From assembly GCA_002943765.1 (NCBI GenBank), contig PQWQ01000004.1, forward strand, positions 682,001 through 746,000: a stretch of 64,000 nucleotides of DNA. The letters are read 5' to 3'. The translations under genes were made by a program, and so were the position numbers. Positions 12,445 to 25,749 of the stretch are shown in pieces (position 1 is the stretch's first letter; the number at the start of each line of letters is the position of its first letter). The notes under the pieces are model-generated. The model was given only the letters and a program-made list of their open reading frames with translations. It searched no databases and had not been told where the DNA came from. This DNA comes from Psoroptes ovis (Eukaryota > Arthropoda > Arachnida > Sarcoptiformes > Psoroptidae).

Positions 12445-12524
12445 TTAGGTTGTCTGAAAAGTTTTTTCCGATTATATCGTAGGGAATTATGAGAAAATCG
12501 GCAAGAACTTATTGGACAACCTAA
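12445..12524. mobile_element. mariner-type MITE, family A
   Basis: 80-bp element flanked by TA. Ends TTAGGTTGTCTG and TGGACAACCTAA; centre TATATCGTAGGGAATTATGA, close to the apparent family A consensus. It lies 28 bp from a perfect palindrome. Confidence 0.88.
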
Positions 12525-14464
12525 TATTCGAAACATGAAACTTGGAATAACATGGAAAAATGAAACGAAATAAAACAAAAGCAATGCACCAAAAAGCTTC
12601 AGAACAAATTACATGACCTGATAATTGATTCAATTGAATTCCGCATTATTGTTTGTTTGTTTGTTTGTTCTTAGATGAACAAAAGTCTATGAATGAATGA
12701 ATGAATGATTTGAAATAGAAAAATTCAACCACAAAATCATTATCATTCGACTACGACAGTAATAATAATGATAATAAGAAAATACAAAACGAATTGAACG
12801 AAATGAATTGAAGTCTAATTGAATTAAAATTGAACAAATTGAACAAATGAATTCAATTTAAATCAAAAGCTCATTTTGAAATTATTCAAACCGATTCGTA
12901 TCAATTTGTACGATACGAATCATGATAATTTCATTATTTTTCACTCAAGATAATCATTGGTTTTTCAATAGGATTCATGTGAAAATATTTTTTTTCCAGA
13001 GCAACAAGCACTTGGACAATGAATCAATTACTAATTATTCAGTTTGAAATTATTTAATTCAAAAAATTTCAATTAAATCCAATCATAAACGATTCTATCC
13101 AAGAGAAATAGTGGAAAAATCTCGTGAAAAGCTTTGATCAACAACAGCCTTTATGTCGAATTGTAGTAGCTGAAAGCTAAAATCTGAAATCGATTCAGGT
13201 CATCATCATCATCATTGTCATAAGTTGTATTATCATTTTCAAAGCAAAAAAAAAAGGATAAAATGTTAATGATAATGACTAGTATTAGCATTATTATTAT
13301 TATATCATTGATAATGGTCAATTGAAGTTATTGTTGTTGTTGTTGTTGTTGTTGCAGCAGTTAATCATTGTTCAATTTACAATTGTTCAATTTAAGATGA
13401 TACATTGGGACATACATATGCACAATTAAATTGTACAAATTTTGTGTTTGTAAGGATTAAATGTCACAGACATTCATAAATGATACAACAATTGAACTAA
13501 ACGAATTGAATTGTTATGAAGAAAAATATATTGAAAAAGATTTGAAAAAATGATATTAAAATGATCAAAATGAAATTGAAACATTTAAATATCACTATTT
13601 GTATCATTCATTCAATCCTTTTGATTCATTCAATTTTCCTCTCCAAATTTGCTTATCGCTGATATCGTTTTCAATTGTGTCGGTCAATGAATCAATGAGA
13701 ATGAATTTTTTTTGGACTTCTTACGTTTTCCTCTGTGCATATATCGCGACACAACAAACAAAACAATAATGAACACACACGCAGCTTACATTCAAAGAAA
13801 ATGCTACGAAACATTCAAAGAAAATTGACGGAAGAATTTTTTTTCCCAAAACATTTTCTTTGGACAAGAAATATTTCTTACTTCACACACACACACACTC
13901 ACGCACACAGACACAGGCACAAATCATTAGGTCCATTATAATATCATTAAATATCGGAAAAAAATGGTCCACAAAAAGCGAAAAAAGAAATAAAGGAAAA
14001 TAAAAACGAACAAAACAATGGCTTTGGACTGAAGAAAATTGTTATTATTATTATTATTATTATCATTAATACAGATTATTTCCTTGTTGAAATAAGAAGC
14101 CAAAGAAGATCGTGGAAAATGAAGAAGAAGGAGAAGAAAAATGGATTTGTTTGAAATTGTTTTTTTTTTTGAATTATTTGATTTGATTTTTGCTTGAAAA
14201 TTTAATCCAATCCAATCCGAGTAAATCTCCTGCATTTTTTTCCAAAATTTCAATTGTCAAATCCTGATTTTGGACGAGGAAAATCATTTTTTCTTATGGC
14301 CAAAGGTTTTCCAAAGAAAATTTTCCAAAGAATTATCCTTTTTCCAAATTTCAAAGCTTTCAAATTGATTGCAAATCAATCGACTGAATCGCAATGAATG
14401 AATTTTGTAAAATGAAATGAAATAACCCGTGTAAATTCAAAGAAAACGTCTTGGCTAAATTGCT

Positions 14465-14495
14465 ATTACGATCATTGATTATCAATGATCGTAAT
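14465..14495. repeat. 14-bp-arm hairpin with 3-base loop
   Basis: ATTACGATCATTGA, then TTA, then the exact complement TCAATGATCGTAAT. Unlike most palindromes here it is not built of simple repeats. It is not followed by a T run and is not linked to a gene. Confidence 0.7.
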
Positions 14496-15148
14496 CTCTT
14501 TTAATCATTATCAAAATCATTATTTCGTTTCATTTCATTGCATTTATCTGATTGTATTTCCAAACAATATTGATGGCTATGAATTGAACAAATTGTTCTT
14601 GTCGTACAAATTGTTGTTATGGTTAATGTAAGATCAAGAAGATGAATCGCAAAGATGAATTTCAATTTGAAATTTTCTTATTTTCATATTTCACGAGTGT
14701 GATTGATATACATATTGCAATGAGAAAAATACAAAGAAAGAAACAGGGAAATTTTTTATATTATAATAAATCTCATATGAAATGATACTAAATGAACAAT
14801 GGAAAGCCTATATTTTCAACTGATGATGATAATGTTGATGATAATGATGTTGATAATGATGGCGATGATGATAGTGATGATAACATCCAAATCGAATACA
14901 TTGAATCTACTTATGATTTCATTTCATTATTTTTCTCCAAAAAAATATCATTTACCATCAATGGATGGAAAATGAATGAATAAAGGTTTGATGTTAATGT
15001 ATTTTGCGTGTATTTTCTCTCTGTGTATCTTGTCTTGTCTATTATTTAATATCAAATTCATTGATTTGTTCATTTTGATGGAACACATTTACTTTCAATT
15101 TTCTTTGGCCAAGCAACAAACAATTTGTTTGTTTGCTTGAAACCAAAG

Positions 15149-15250
15149 ATGTTCGTGCTTCGAGATCTAGCTAAATACAGTCAGATTCATACACAAAAAG
15201 CATACACAGTCATGGCTGCAAAGCAGTCAAAAGGGCCCTTGTTGAGGTGA
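15149..15250 (+). other. exon-like open stretch of 33 codons
   Basis: An ATG opens a frame of 33 codons with a clearly richer composition than its surroundings (LRDLAKYSQ, AYTVMAAKQSKGPLLR). It ends just beyond a possible donor, GAG^GTGATT. It could be an internal exon, a short peptide gene or chance. No family is recognised and no partner exon was found. Confidence 0.2.
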
Positions 15251-16603
15251 TTAAAAATGAATAAAAATAATTATGAAACATATTAAAATGAACAAATGAA
15301 TCAAGATGATGATGATGTATTCATTGTTGAAATATATGCTGTTCAACTTTTACATATTAATGTTGTTGTAGCTGTTTCTGTAGATGCTGCTGATTATTAT
15401 CCTCAGTCATTGTTTTGAATCGTATGCATTTTTGTTGATTCAAAGAAGACAAGACGTTCATTAAATCATTCATATTTTCCATGATGAATCCCAAAATTAT
15501 CATGATTATAATTATCACATTTGAATCTATTATTTCATTTTATTTTCTATGTAAATCTCAAAATTTCATCATTTTTAATTGTTCAGCTTGTTTAGTTTTT
15601 GTCTTGAAACACACGTTCAATTTGAGCCCAAGGAATGATACTATCGTGCATTTACATTACACAATTTGCACGTAGAATTTCTTTTTAAAATTTTGTCTTG
15701 TTTTGCTGGGGTTGTTCGGTGTTCAACAAGGAATATTTACACCTTTTTTTCTCCCGAATTAATCCGGTAATTAAAGCAGCACCTTGCACCTTTATTTTCC
15801 CCTTTGATTTAATTCAAAACAACGGAAGTAATTTAACCCAAAAAAATATTTGATTACAAATTAATTGCAATTCAGAAAGTATTTATAAATTCATTTAGTC
15901 ATACATTTAAATAATAATAATTATTTTGTCCATTTTGGTCCATTATGGATGATGATTAACATTACAATGATAATAATAATGATGATTTAATGTGACAACA
16001 TTTTACTTTAATTTCGCTTTTTGCTGTCCACCAGCACCTTGCCCACTATTTAATAATTATCATTCACTCATTCATTTTCAACTGTTCCATAGAAAAATAT
16101 ATCAAAGTTGACAAATATTACATAAATACAAACATAAACATGAATAAAGTGCATTCATTTGCATTCAATTTTCCATTATTTTACAAATTTGTTTGTCTGT
16201 TTGTTTGTCTTTGTCTCGAGTCATTCATGTTTCATGTGAAATTTCACATGTTTTCCACTCAAACACTGATCAAACATTGATCAAATCGACGTATTTTTCC
16301 ATGTTCAACAATCTGTTGCACAATTGTTTTCGTTCATTTATTTGATGAATTATTGTCATTATGATATAAATATTTGAAAATTTCTTGCAGAAATAATTTC
16401 ATTTCTGGTTTGGTTTATTTATTCGAAGTCATTTTGTGAATTTCCGAATTCAATTTTCACACCTGATAAAACACCATAAATGCATACACAGACAAACTCA
16501 GAAACACATACACCAGACACACTAAGACGTACTCAATCGTGTGGCTCGAAAAAATTGGTACAACCAAACACCATGTCTTGTCTTTGTGTGTGCATGTGTA
16601 TGC

Positions 16604-16621
16604 GTGTGTGTGTGTGTGTGT
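16604..16621. repeat. (GT)n microsatellite
   Basis: Nine GT units within a longer TG-rich stretch from about 16585. Confidence 0.8.
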
Positions 16622-17537
16622 ATGCAAATATTTTCTTGTGAGAATTTTCACATGACTCGTGACCAAAATGGAAAATGTTTCAAATGTCTAATATGTATGA
16701 TCATTTCAGGATACGACCCGAATACGTTGAATTGATTTGACAAATGAATAAACCCGAAAAAAACAATTTGAATTTGGGGAATTTGAAACTGGCCATTTTC
16801 ATTCATCGATATTGTTGGCCACTTTTACCCATTGAAAATATGTGATTTGAATATTTATTTGAAAATTTGACAATTTCAACTATTTCCACCTGTTGCACAC
16901 TTGTAGATATTTTCTGGTTTCACCTAATCACCTTCGTCATCATTGAAATTATTAATATTATCATTTATACTATTGCCAAAGGCAAATCACACGATAAATC
17001 AATGAATGAATGAATTGAATATAATAAAACCCATGAATCCGTAACGAATGATCAATCAATCATTTGATTGATTGATCGATTGAAACATACGATTATTTTG
17101 GTTTGAATTGATAGAAATAACCGAATTGGGAAATCCATGTGTTTCTACATGGCTTATTCGCTTGGTTTATCTTCAAATCTTCAATCTTTGAAATCGAAAG
17201 CGTGAGATGATTTTTTTTCTTTCGTTTAATCATAGTCTTAATCGTTATTATCATCATTATTGTACATGGTTGTACAGCATACACTTGTATCATCAACGAT
17301 TCTAATCTTGAATCCAATGCTTTTTGTGCAATGATAACAAAGCAAATGCTCAATAAATGATGCGATATCAAACCAAAAATAGACAAAAAAATGGCCATAA
17401 ACACAGAACAATAATCTTCAACATTTATCTGTCCAACATCATTTGTTTGTTATCTATCAGATCACTGAACAAATGTTGGATGTGAAATAGCAATAATTAT
17501 TTAAAGAAAACAATAAATGAACAATATTTTTTTTTGT

Positions 17538-17612
17538 GCATTGTCCAATAAGTTCACCTCTGTTAAACCAATCAAATGCCCATAGAAAATCGTTGAAAAT
17601 TTTTTGGACAAC
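17538..17612. mobile_element. diverged MITE relic
   Basis: CATTGTCCAATAAGTTCA at one end and TTTTTTGGACAACGC at the other resemble the terminal repeats of the family. The interior is not alignable by eye and no TA flanks remain. An old copy or a coincidence. Confidence 0.4.
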
Positions 17613-18984
17613 GCAAATGTTTTGTATTTTTCAACAATTGAAAATCTAAAATCAAAACCATCAAATGTTCAATCACAATACCCAAAAAAGATTTGTATGG
17701 ATTTAAGATTTGAAGATTCACTTATCATTTATTATTATCATTTTTATCCAAAGAAAAAATTTTGGGTTTGGAAAAATTGAAATCAGCTGTTTTTCAATAC
17801 AAAGAAAAGCTTTAGATTTTCCAATTTCTCAAAGATAAGAAGAAAAAAGCCATAAATCTTTTGATTTTTGCATTTTCTTCAAAATATTTCCAACCGCCAA
17901 TATTTCTATGGAACATCCGATCACATAATAATAATAATCGATTGTATTCATCGAATCGAAGAAATGAAAATGAATTTCAATTTTCCTCCGATTTTTACAT
18001 CAAGAAAAATCAAAAAGATCAAACGATACAATCACAATGGTTGTATTGTGTTGTTGCACAGCCTGCAATAACAATAACAATAACTATAGCCTGTCAATCG
18101 CTAAACAATAGGGAAAATTCAATGAATGAATGTTAAGTTGAATTCAGAAACGATTGAAAATTGGAAAAATTGAAAAAAATCGAAAATTCGATCAATGAAC
18201 AATTGATTTTTTCGATCATCATCATCATCGATCCATCGGTTTCCATAGTTCATTCCATACGATTTTTGAATGATTTCAAAATGATTTCATTTCCCCATAG
18301 AAAAAACGATTGAAATATTTGATAAATATTTGTCATTTCATTAGTTGTTCATAGGCAAAAGTTTGAAAAATTTAAATCCAAAATTCAAATTGAATCAATT
18401 TCGATTTGAATTTTTGGAAGAAAATTGCTCAATCATTGTTCCTCAAAATTCAATCGGTTATTGAATTTCGAAGGAAAATAAATGATGATTATGATATAAT
18501 CAAATGAAATGATTTGAAATTTGATTTGAAATGTCATCATCCTATCATTGATTTGTTCCTATCGGGTTGCACTGGGAAATGTATTTATTCATATTTTCAA
18601 TGGTTTGAATTCATAGTATTTCAAATGCATTTGAAGACACTTCTGTTTGCTATATTCGTTTGCTGAGTGCTGGAGCTGGTTCAAAAGCATCGTTTTCGAT
18701 CATCCAACTATGCCATCATGCACTCATGTGCATTAAACAATGATGATTTTTGTTTGTTTGTTTTGTGTGATGAAATAAAGACTGAAAAACATGAGGCTAT
18801 GGACTCTGAAAAAATAATGAAATAAAATAAAACAAAGCAAAAACTTGTCAAACAAATAACAAAAAAATCAGGAAATTCAATTTGAAATTTGAAAATTGAA
18901 TTTTAAAACAAAACAAAATGCAAAAAATCAAATATACATTTTTACATTCATCAAAAATGAATGAATGAATAAATAAATGAATCA

Positions 18985-19065
18985 TTAGATTGTCCGATAA
19001 ATTCTTGCCGATTTTCTCATCATTTCTCTACGATATAATCGGCAAAAACTTTTCGAACAACCTAA
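18985..19065. mobile_element. mariner-type MITE, family A (reverse)
   Basis: About 81 bp. Ends TTAGATTGTCCGATAAATTC and GAACAACCTAA; centre CGATATAATCGGC. TA follows the right end, but the left flank is CA, so one copy of the target duplication has mutated. Confidence 0.83.
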
Positions 19066-19956
19066 TATATTTAAAAAACAAATAAACAAAAGGTTCAAAT
19101 TAATTCATTCATTCATTCATGAATATGAATTCAAAGAGAAATTATTGTAAATTGAAAATATTTAATATAAATGAAATTATTTAAATGAAATTATATGGTG
19201 TATCATACAACAATATTATCTATGATATAATCAAGTAAAATAAAATGAATTATCATCATTTATTCAAATCCATTCATAATTCAAATTGTTTTATGTGTAA
19301 ATGTAAATGCATGTGTGTGTGTGTGTGTTTGAATAATATTTGGCCGATTATGATGATGATACTGAAGATGATGATGATGTCAAGCATCAAATTATTATTA
19401 TTATTATTATTATTTTGATTTTTATCATCGTAAAAATCAATGGTTATAACCACACAGTTGAAAATTTGAAAAGCATTTTGAATCAAATGTATTTTTATAT
19501 TTTTTAAATGTATTTTAAAATGTATTTTGAATGGATTTCATTTTTTTGAAAATCTAAAATAAAACTGGATGTAAAGGGTTGATCCGATTTTTATTTTTCG
19601 ATTTTGATCGTTTTATAAATTGAATGAATTGCATCGAATTGCATCGATTGCTTGCTGTTTTAGTGCTGCGCTTGCTTGGTTACTTGCTGGTTTCATCCAA
19701 ATAAATGAAAATCTTAAGTCAAAGATGAAATCTTAAAGATGAAATTGAATGAAATTGCACATAGCGCGCTTGATTAATCTTTGACAATTTTATTATATTT
19801 GTATTATTTATGGTGATGTGGAAATATTTGAATTTCATTTTTTCTTAAAAATTTCAAAATTTCATTTCCCGCTTTTTCATTTTTCAAATTTTACTTTTAA
19901 ATATTTTTTTCAATTTTTTTTTCTAAAAGAAAGAATTTATTTTTATAATTTTTCTC

Positions 19957-20036
19957 AAGAGTTGCCCGTAAAGTTTTGGCCGATTTTCATGACCAACTCT
20001 ATTGTTTAATCGGAATGAACTTTTCGGACAGCCTAA
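19957..20036. mobile_element. mariner-type MITE, family B, worn left end
   Basis: Family B core (CATGACCAACTCTATTG, then AATCGGAATGAAC) with an intact right end CGGACAGCCTAA and a left end that has lost the TTAGG bases (AAGAGTTGCCCG). Confidence 0.75.
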
Positions 20037-21070
20037 TAGTTTATCTTACTTTGTGTGTGGATTTAAAAGCTGTAAATTTTTTTTGCATTTCCATATTAAA
20101 TCAAATGAAATTTGAATTTTTTCTTGAATTTTCTTGGAAGTATTTCTCCGCAAAAGAAGAAGAAGGGGAAAAAATGAATCATTTTTGCTGTGACTGTTGT
20201 TGGTTGTTTATGGTCAAAACATGTGCATCTAAATCTTGCATCTGTATGAATGTTTGTTTGTTTGAATGTGTATACCTAGCTGTATATTCACTTAAATGCA
20301 TGGAAGATGAATTGAAATACAAAAATTTTCATTTTTTCCACAGTTTTGGAAAACATTTTGCCCCATATTTTTGCATCACATGCACATAGAAATATATTTG
20401 CGTTCAGAAATAGAAATCAACCATAGTTTATTAGCTTAGCTTAATAATAACAGTAATAATAATAATAATGATAATAATATAACTCGAAATAGAAATTAAA
20501 AAATCAAATCATAAAATGATGAAATGAAGAAAAAAAATTGATTTTGAAATTTCCCTGTATTTTGTATTTGAATTGAAATTGAATATTTCAGCGATTGAAT
20601 ATAGAAATATAGATTAATGGTTGGTGGTGGTGGTGGTGGTTGAAATTAGTGGCTAAATTGGTGGTTAAAGTGGTAAGAAAATCAATTTAATAGTAAACAC
20701 AGTGATGATTATGTTGATGATGATGATAATCATAATGTTTGACCACCTTATGCTTGGCCACTTTTATGACCATATAACAATTAACTGGATAATTAATTTT
20801 TTCCCCTTTGCTTGGCTTTGCTCTCGTTGGTCTTACACTATTCAATGATTGAATCACTCAATTCGATGGCCAATGAATCAATGAATAAATCAATGGTCAG
20901 TTGATTTTATGTTTAATTGTTTCGTATTTTATTCGTATTCAAATTCAATGAATAATTGGCCTTCATTTTTTTTTTGGATTGATTTTTCACATTGTTTTTG
21001 AATGGTTTCAGAATTTTATTTCGTAGAAATTATTTTTTTTATTGCCCGAAATTCGTGGCCGTAAATGAAT

Positions 21071-21196
21071 CAAAAACAAAGAAAACAATGGATCATTTCG
21101 GTGCCATCCACCAATTTGGGATCAAATGTTATTGGCTGCCAAAGATTCAATCATTATTACGATATTGAACCGATGGACACCAATATCGTTGCAAAG
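21071..21196 (+). other. exon-like island ending at a donor site
   Basis: An open stretch without ATG, rich in unusual residues for this DNA (RCHPPIWDQMLLAAKD, LNRWTPISLQ), runs straight into AAAG^GTGAAC, a plausible donor. The other five frames are broken. No convincing acceptor precedes it. It does not fit the phase of the exon at 25750. A candidate internal exon only. Confidence 0.25.
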
Positions 21197-21932
21197 GTGA
21201 ACTAAAATCGAACAAAATATCGATGAAAATCGATGGAAATGGATTGATAAAATCAAAATAATTCGAAATACATGGATAAACTAAGCAGCAACTAGAACGC
21301 GCTATCGATTTTCAATTTTTGAAAATTTCAATTTTTGAAAATTTTTTTTCCAAAGAAACCCGATTACAAGTTTCAACTAACACTTAACCCTTTGAAGCTT
21401 TCTTATCTTTGAAGATATCTTACTTTATGTGGATATATATCATTATTTGATAATCTAAATTTGATATGATTTGAATTTTCTCATTTTAAATTAATTATGC
21501 TTGTCATTATCAATATTATTATTGTAATAAATCGATCAACAAACGGTGATTATTCATTCAAAATGACGGCAAAAGGTATATAATACCTTAAGGTATACCT
21601 TATAATACACAAATAAATGTTTTAAAAAAATATTTTACATGCAAAAATACATGGTAAATACTCGTGTATTTATTCATATATTTGTAAATATATTTGAAAA
21701 TATACCAATATTTAAATGTGTATAAACGTGAATATACAATTGTATTGATATGAGTATATTTGTCAAAATTTTGAAATCAAAAATAGACGAACGAAATTGA
21801 AGAAAAAACTAAAATAAAGACAAAATTTGAAAGAGAAATAAATTATAATCCACTATGACAATACTAAATGATGATTCGGGCGTCATTCAACATATCCATC
21901 ATACGACGATATTACATAAATATTTGAATGAA

Positions 21933-22010
21933 TTAAGTTGTCCCATAAGTTCTTGTCGTTTTTCGAATGAAAAAAATTTAAAAAACGACAAGAACTTATG
22001 CGACAACCAA
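21933..22010. mobile_element. mariner-type MITE, family C
   Basis: 78-bp foldback with a different terminal repeat, TTAAGTTGTCCCATAAGTTC, and a very A-rich centre (GAATGAAAAAAATTT). The arms TCTTGTCGTTTTT and AAAAACGACAAGA are complementary, so the element is an almost complete palindrome. Confidence 0.8.
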
Positions 22011-22286
22011 ATATTTTAAATGTAAAATGAATATTTCTTTATTTTACTGCTGAATAATTCCAATATTCATTCATTTATTTATGGATGAATTTTTGAATTT
22101 TTCAAAAATTTTTACAAAAGAGAATCATTATTATTATTTTGATTTTGCAATTGGATAGCAAAGGATAATAATGCTAATAATAATAATGATTCAATTGTTT
22201 ATTAGTTTATTTGTTTGTCGTCATTTCATCCAACAATAAGAATGAATATAAATAATAATAATAAGAGGTGGAGGATTATAATTTTA

Positions 22287-22366
22287 TTAGGTTGTCCGAA
22301 AAATTCATTCCGCTTAATCAATTGAGTTGCTCATGAAAATCGGACAGAACTTTTCGGACAGCCTAA
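22287..22366. mobile_element. mariner-type MITE, family B (reverse)
   Basis: 80 bp between TA dinucleotides. Ends TTAGGTTGTCCG and CGGACAGCCTAA; centre CAATTGAGTTGCTCATGAAA, the family B core read on the other strand. Confidence 0.87.
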
Positions 22367-23985
22367 TATATTTTGTCGAATGAAGAGAAATACACACAAA
22401 AACACAGGCACAGAGATGAAATGAAGGAAAGCTAATATTAAGCGAAATTCAGCCAGCTGAAGATTGATAGAAAATAATAAAAAATGAAAGGAGATGAGAT
22501 TGGATATATAATATAAAAAGTCGATGGCCAATAATGATGAAATGAAATTTTTTTTTCGGCCAAAATAATATTTTAAAAGATGTGAAATTTTGTTTGAATT
22601 TTTTCATTTCATTTCAATTTTTGAAATTGTTCACTTCAGTCGTTCAATTTGTTCAGTTCAGTCCACATTTATTTGTTTGTTCAGTGTTTTAATACGATTT
22701 TATTCACATATATTTCGAATCATAGTCGGTGAACATTTTACGATTGTTTTTGCATTTGATCATATTGTTTATGTTGTTTTAAATTGTATTTGTCATTTTA
22801 TAATCAATTTAGTCATATTTTTCAAAGTTTGTATATTTGTTTCAACTGTTTCAGCTGTTTTTGACAATAATTCATTCATCATTCATCATCGAATTTTGAT
22901 ATTTCACCATAATAATCGATAATATTTTTGATAATAACAATAATAAATCATTCATTTATCAATAGATAATCAACAAGTAATTTTATAATTATTTTTTATT
23001 TAATCAAAATCCATATTGTCCCTGTTTTTTTTAATGGTATTCGCGTATAATGTATGTGTGTTTTTGAATGTCTTAATGCGGTAAAATTTACCGGTATGAA
23101 ATGAGCGTCGATATTTGAGGTTTTTAATTATTTTTATTTTCATTATTATCATTATTTTTTGAGGCATAGTTTCATTTAATTTTCTTGAAATTTTCTTTAT
23201 TTATTTTCTTGAATTTACATTGAAATGAGATTTTCATTGCTAACGACCTTTTTTTCTGTTTCTCTTGATTTTTTGATATCGATACATTTTGAAACGTATG
23301 TTCTTTAATTGAAAATATTTAATTAATGAAAATACTTTGAATGGAAAAAAATCAAAGAATTGAATTAAATAATTCAAACTTGTTCCAAGCACAGCTTGGA
23401 AAATAGCTTTGAAAATAGTTTTTTTTTCAATTCTTCTTTTGAAAAATGTATTCAAATACACAATTGAATATAAATAATTTTCAATTAATCAATTTTTTTC
23501 CATTTTTAAAATGAAATGAATCATTGAAAATTGAATGGATAAATCAATGATTTTCATTGATTTATTTCCAAAATTTCAATTCAATTTAATGAATATTTTG
23601 TAGGCTAAGGCTAATTCAAAGAATTTTTCATTTCCAAATCTTTGTTTTTCATTTGAAAAGTGTTGAAAATTGACCATAAATATTAATGAAACACGAGCAA
23701 ATTATAGCGATTAATGAATGAATGAAAGAATGAATCGAGAAAAATGAAATAAATTCAAATGAATAAATAAAGAAATTCAAATAAATCAAATCAAATTTCA
23801 AATTTTCGAAATTCAAATTATCAAATTTTCAATATCAAAAATTCAGGGATAATTCATTCATTGTATTTATTATCATTCAATTATCATTATTTGCATAGAT
23901 ATACACGACGAATGCATACAACACATACATTCGTTGAAATATGAAACTCCATATTGCCATGAATCCTTAGCCTTTAATTAAAATA

Positions 23986-24065
23986 TTAGGTTGTCCGGAA
24001 AGTTTTAGCCGGTTATATCGTAGAAAATAATTGGAAAATCGGCCAGAACTTTTCGGACAACCTGA
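23986..24065. mobile_element. mariner-type MITE, family A
   Basis: 80 bp between TA dinucleotides. Ends TTAGGTTGTCCGG and CGGACAACCTGA; centre TTATATCGTAGAAAATAATT. Confidence 0.88.
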
Positions 24066-24196
24066 TAAATAAAATTATCATTTTAATTATTATTTGCCAT
24101 AATTATCATTAGTTTTATCATCATCATTGTGCCATTGTGTCATTGTGTATGTGTCTTTCAATTGTTCAAAGCTTGAAAATCAATGGAAAATAATTC

Positions 24197-24216
24197 AAAA
24201 AAAAAAAAAAAAAAAA
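24197..24216. repeat. 20-base A run
   Basis: Uninterrupted A tract. No retroelement body or poly(A) signal can be recognised just upstream, so it is treated as a simple repeat. Confidence 0.85.
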
Positions 24217-24440
24217 TCTTAGAATTGATTGATTTCTTACGAAAAACTTGAAAATTAAAGATTCAAGATTTCAAGATTATCAGGTTTTTCATTAATAATT
24301 ATCAGGTTGTTTGTTTGTTTGTTTGTTCCATTCATTGATTCATTTGAATTCATTCATTCAAATGAATTTAGATTCAATTCATTGATTTCTTTGATTTATT
24401 TCAAAAAATATATTTAGTTTTAATTATTATTGACAGATAT

Positions 24441-24522
24441 TTGTTGTTGTCCGAAAAGTTTTTGCCGTTTTTCAAATGTTTTTTCAACGAACAAATCGAC
24501 AAAAACTTTTCGGACAACTCAA
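24441..24522. mobile_element. mariner-type MITE, family D
   Basis: About 82 bp. The left end TTGTTGTTGTCCG is altered; the right end is CGGACAACTCAA. The centre CAAATGTTTTTTCAACGAAC followed by AAATCGAC is shared with the copies at 26432 and 53870. Confidence 0.8.
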
Positions 24523-24721
24523 TTTTTAAATTTAATGAATATTCAAACAATGATAACAGCAACAACACCCAAATCGCTATTCATTATTTATTCACATTTT
24601 GGGTGTTGTTTGTTGAGTGTTTGAAAATTTGATTTGATTTTTTCTGGGAAAATTTAGTTCAAAAATGAATGATTTTCAATTCTATTCTCCACTTCATTCA
24701 ATTCATTAATTTGCTTTTGTA

Positions 24722-24802
24722 TTAAGTTGTCCGAAAAGTTTTTGCCAATTATATCGTTGGAAAATCATTGAAAAATCGGTAAGAACTTTTCGGACAATCT
24801 AT
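24722..24802. mobile_element. mariner-type MITE, family A
   Basis: About 81 bp. Left end TTAAGTTGTCCG preceded by TA; right end CGGACAATCTA. Centre TTATATCGTTGGAAAATCAT. Confidence 0.83.
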
Positions 24803-25146
24803 TATTTTGTTGTATTTTGCTTTACAAATCGAAACCTGTTTCTTCATCTGTGTGCATATGATGATAGATAGATAGATAGATTCATTTATCGTTGCTTTGT
24901 TTTTTTTCTGTCGATTTCGATGGTTCATTTGTTCATTTGTTTGTTTGTTCGTTTATTGCTCAGACGAACAAAATAAAGAAAAGAGACCAAAATGATTCTT
25001 TGAATAATTTTGTCCAAATTATAAATAAAATGAATTGAATAAAATGAATCTCTTTGCTTTGAATTAAATCATGTAAAACGCTTCAAATTCAAGAAAAAAA
25101 ATTGTAATTTCAATTTCAATTCATTTGAAACTTGTATTATTAATTA

Positions 25147-25228
25147 TTAGATTGTCCGAAAAGTTTTTGCCAATTTTTCTAATAATTTTCCAACGATATA
25201 ATTGGCAAAAACTTTTCGGACAACTTGA
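25147..25228. mobile_element. mariner-type MITE, family A (reverse)
   Basis: 82 bp between TA dinucleotides. Ends TTAGATTGTCCG and CGGACAACTTGA; centre CCAACGATATAATTGGC. Both arms keep AAAAGTTTTTGCCAAT and its complement. Confidence 0.87.
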
Positions 25229-25749
25229 TAATTTTTTATTTGAAAATTATTTCTTGTATTTTCTTAAAGAAGTTAAATTTGAAGAAAATAAATAAAGCTG
25301 ATTAAAATTTATTCATTCATTTTCGCTTCTCTTCACTTCTCTTTTCTCATAATTATATTTCTGACATTTTTTTGAGTTTTTAAATATTTATTTACAAGTT
25401 TTTCATATGTTTAGTGATCGTTGAGCCCCATTCATCCATAGTCGATTTGAATCATTTGATTTTCTTAATTTTATTTTAAATCAAATTTATTCCGATTTAC
25501 TTTGTGTTTTTTTTGGTTTTAAATTTTCGAAATTTAAATTTTGTCCAATTTTGTTAAATTTTGGTTCAAATTCTTCCCCTTTAGATCAAACAATCATCGA
25601 AGATAAATTGATTCATTGATCAAGATCAACAATTGAAAATTGTTCATCTTTACAATTCATTCTTAGATCACATATTGATAAAATCAATTTCAGTTATCTT
25701 TGTTCGATTTATTTTTGTAAATCGAAATAAAAATCATTCACACTGGCAG

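Larger units (their letters stand above)
10971..25749. other. gene-poor, MITE-rich tract
   Basis: Nearly 15 kb without a supportable gene. It contains about twelve foldback MITEs (listed separately), CA/TG and AAT microsatellites, a 20-base A run at 24197-24216, perfect palindromes, and many random open frames up to about 137 codons that have only Ile/Phe/Asn-rich translations. The segment near 22630-22976 has initiator-like TTCAGTCG and TTCAGTCC matches and a possible donor (CAA^GTAATT), so it may be the untranslated first exon of the gene that starts again at 25750. Exon-like islands at 15149-15250 and 21071-21196 are listed separately. Confidence 0.55.

Noticed and set aside
13101..13205. 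Minus-strand stretch reading FQLLQFDIKAVVDQ to a stop
   Set aside because: Acceptor is weak and no partner exon or family is evident.
17093..17404. 103-codon minus-strand frame with a hydrophobic start
   Set aside because: Looks a little protein-like, but there is no family match that I recognise and the length is within chance expectation.
18663..18839. Open stretch with LELVQKHRFRSSNYA
   Set aside because: No ATG, no good acceptor, and length common by chance.
22590..22922. 110-codon plus-strand frame rich in Phe, Ile and His
   Set aside because: Composition is that of translated T-rich DNA; the segment is better explained as an untranslated first exon or plain intergenic DNA.
24197..24216. 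A run as a retroposon tail
   Set aside because: No retroelement body, target duplication or poly(A) signal is visible beside it.
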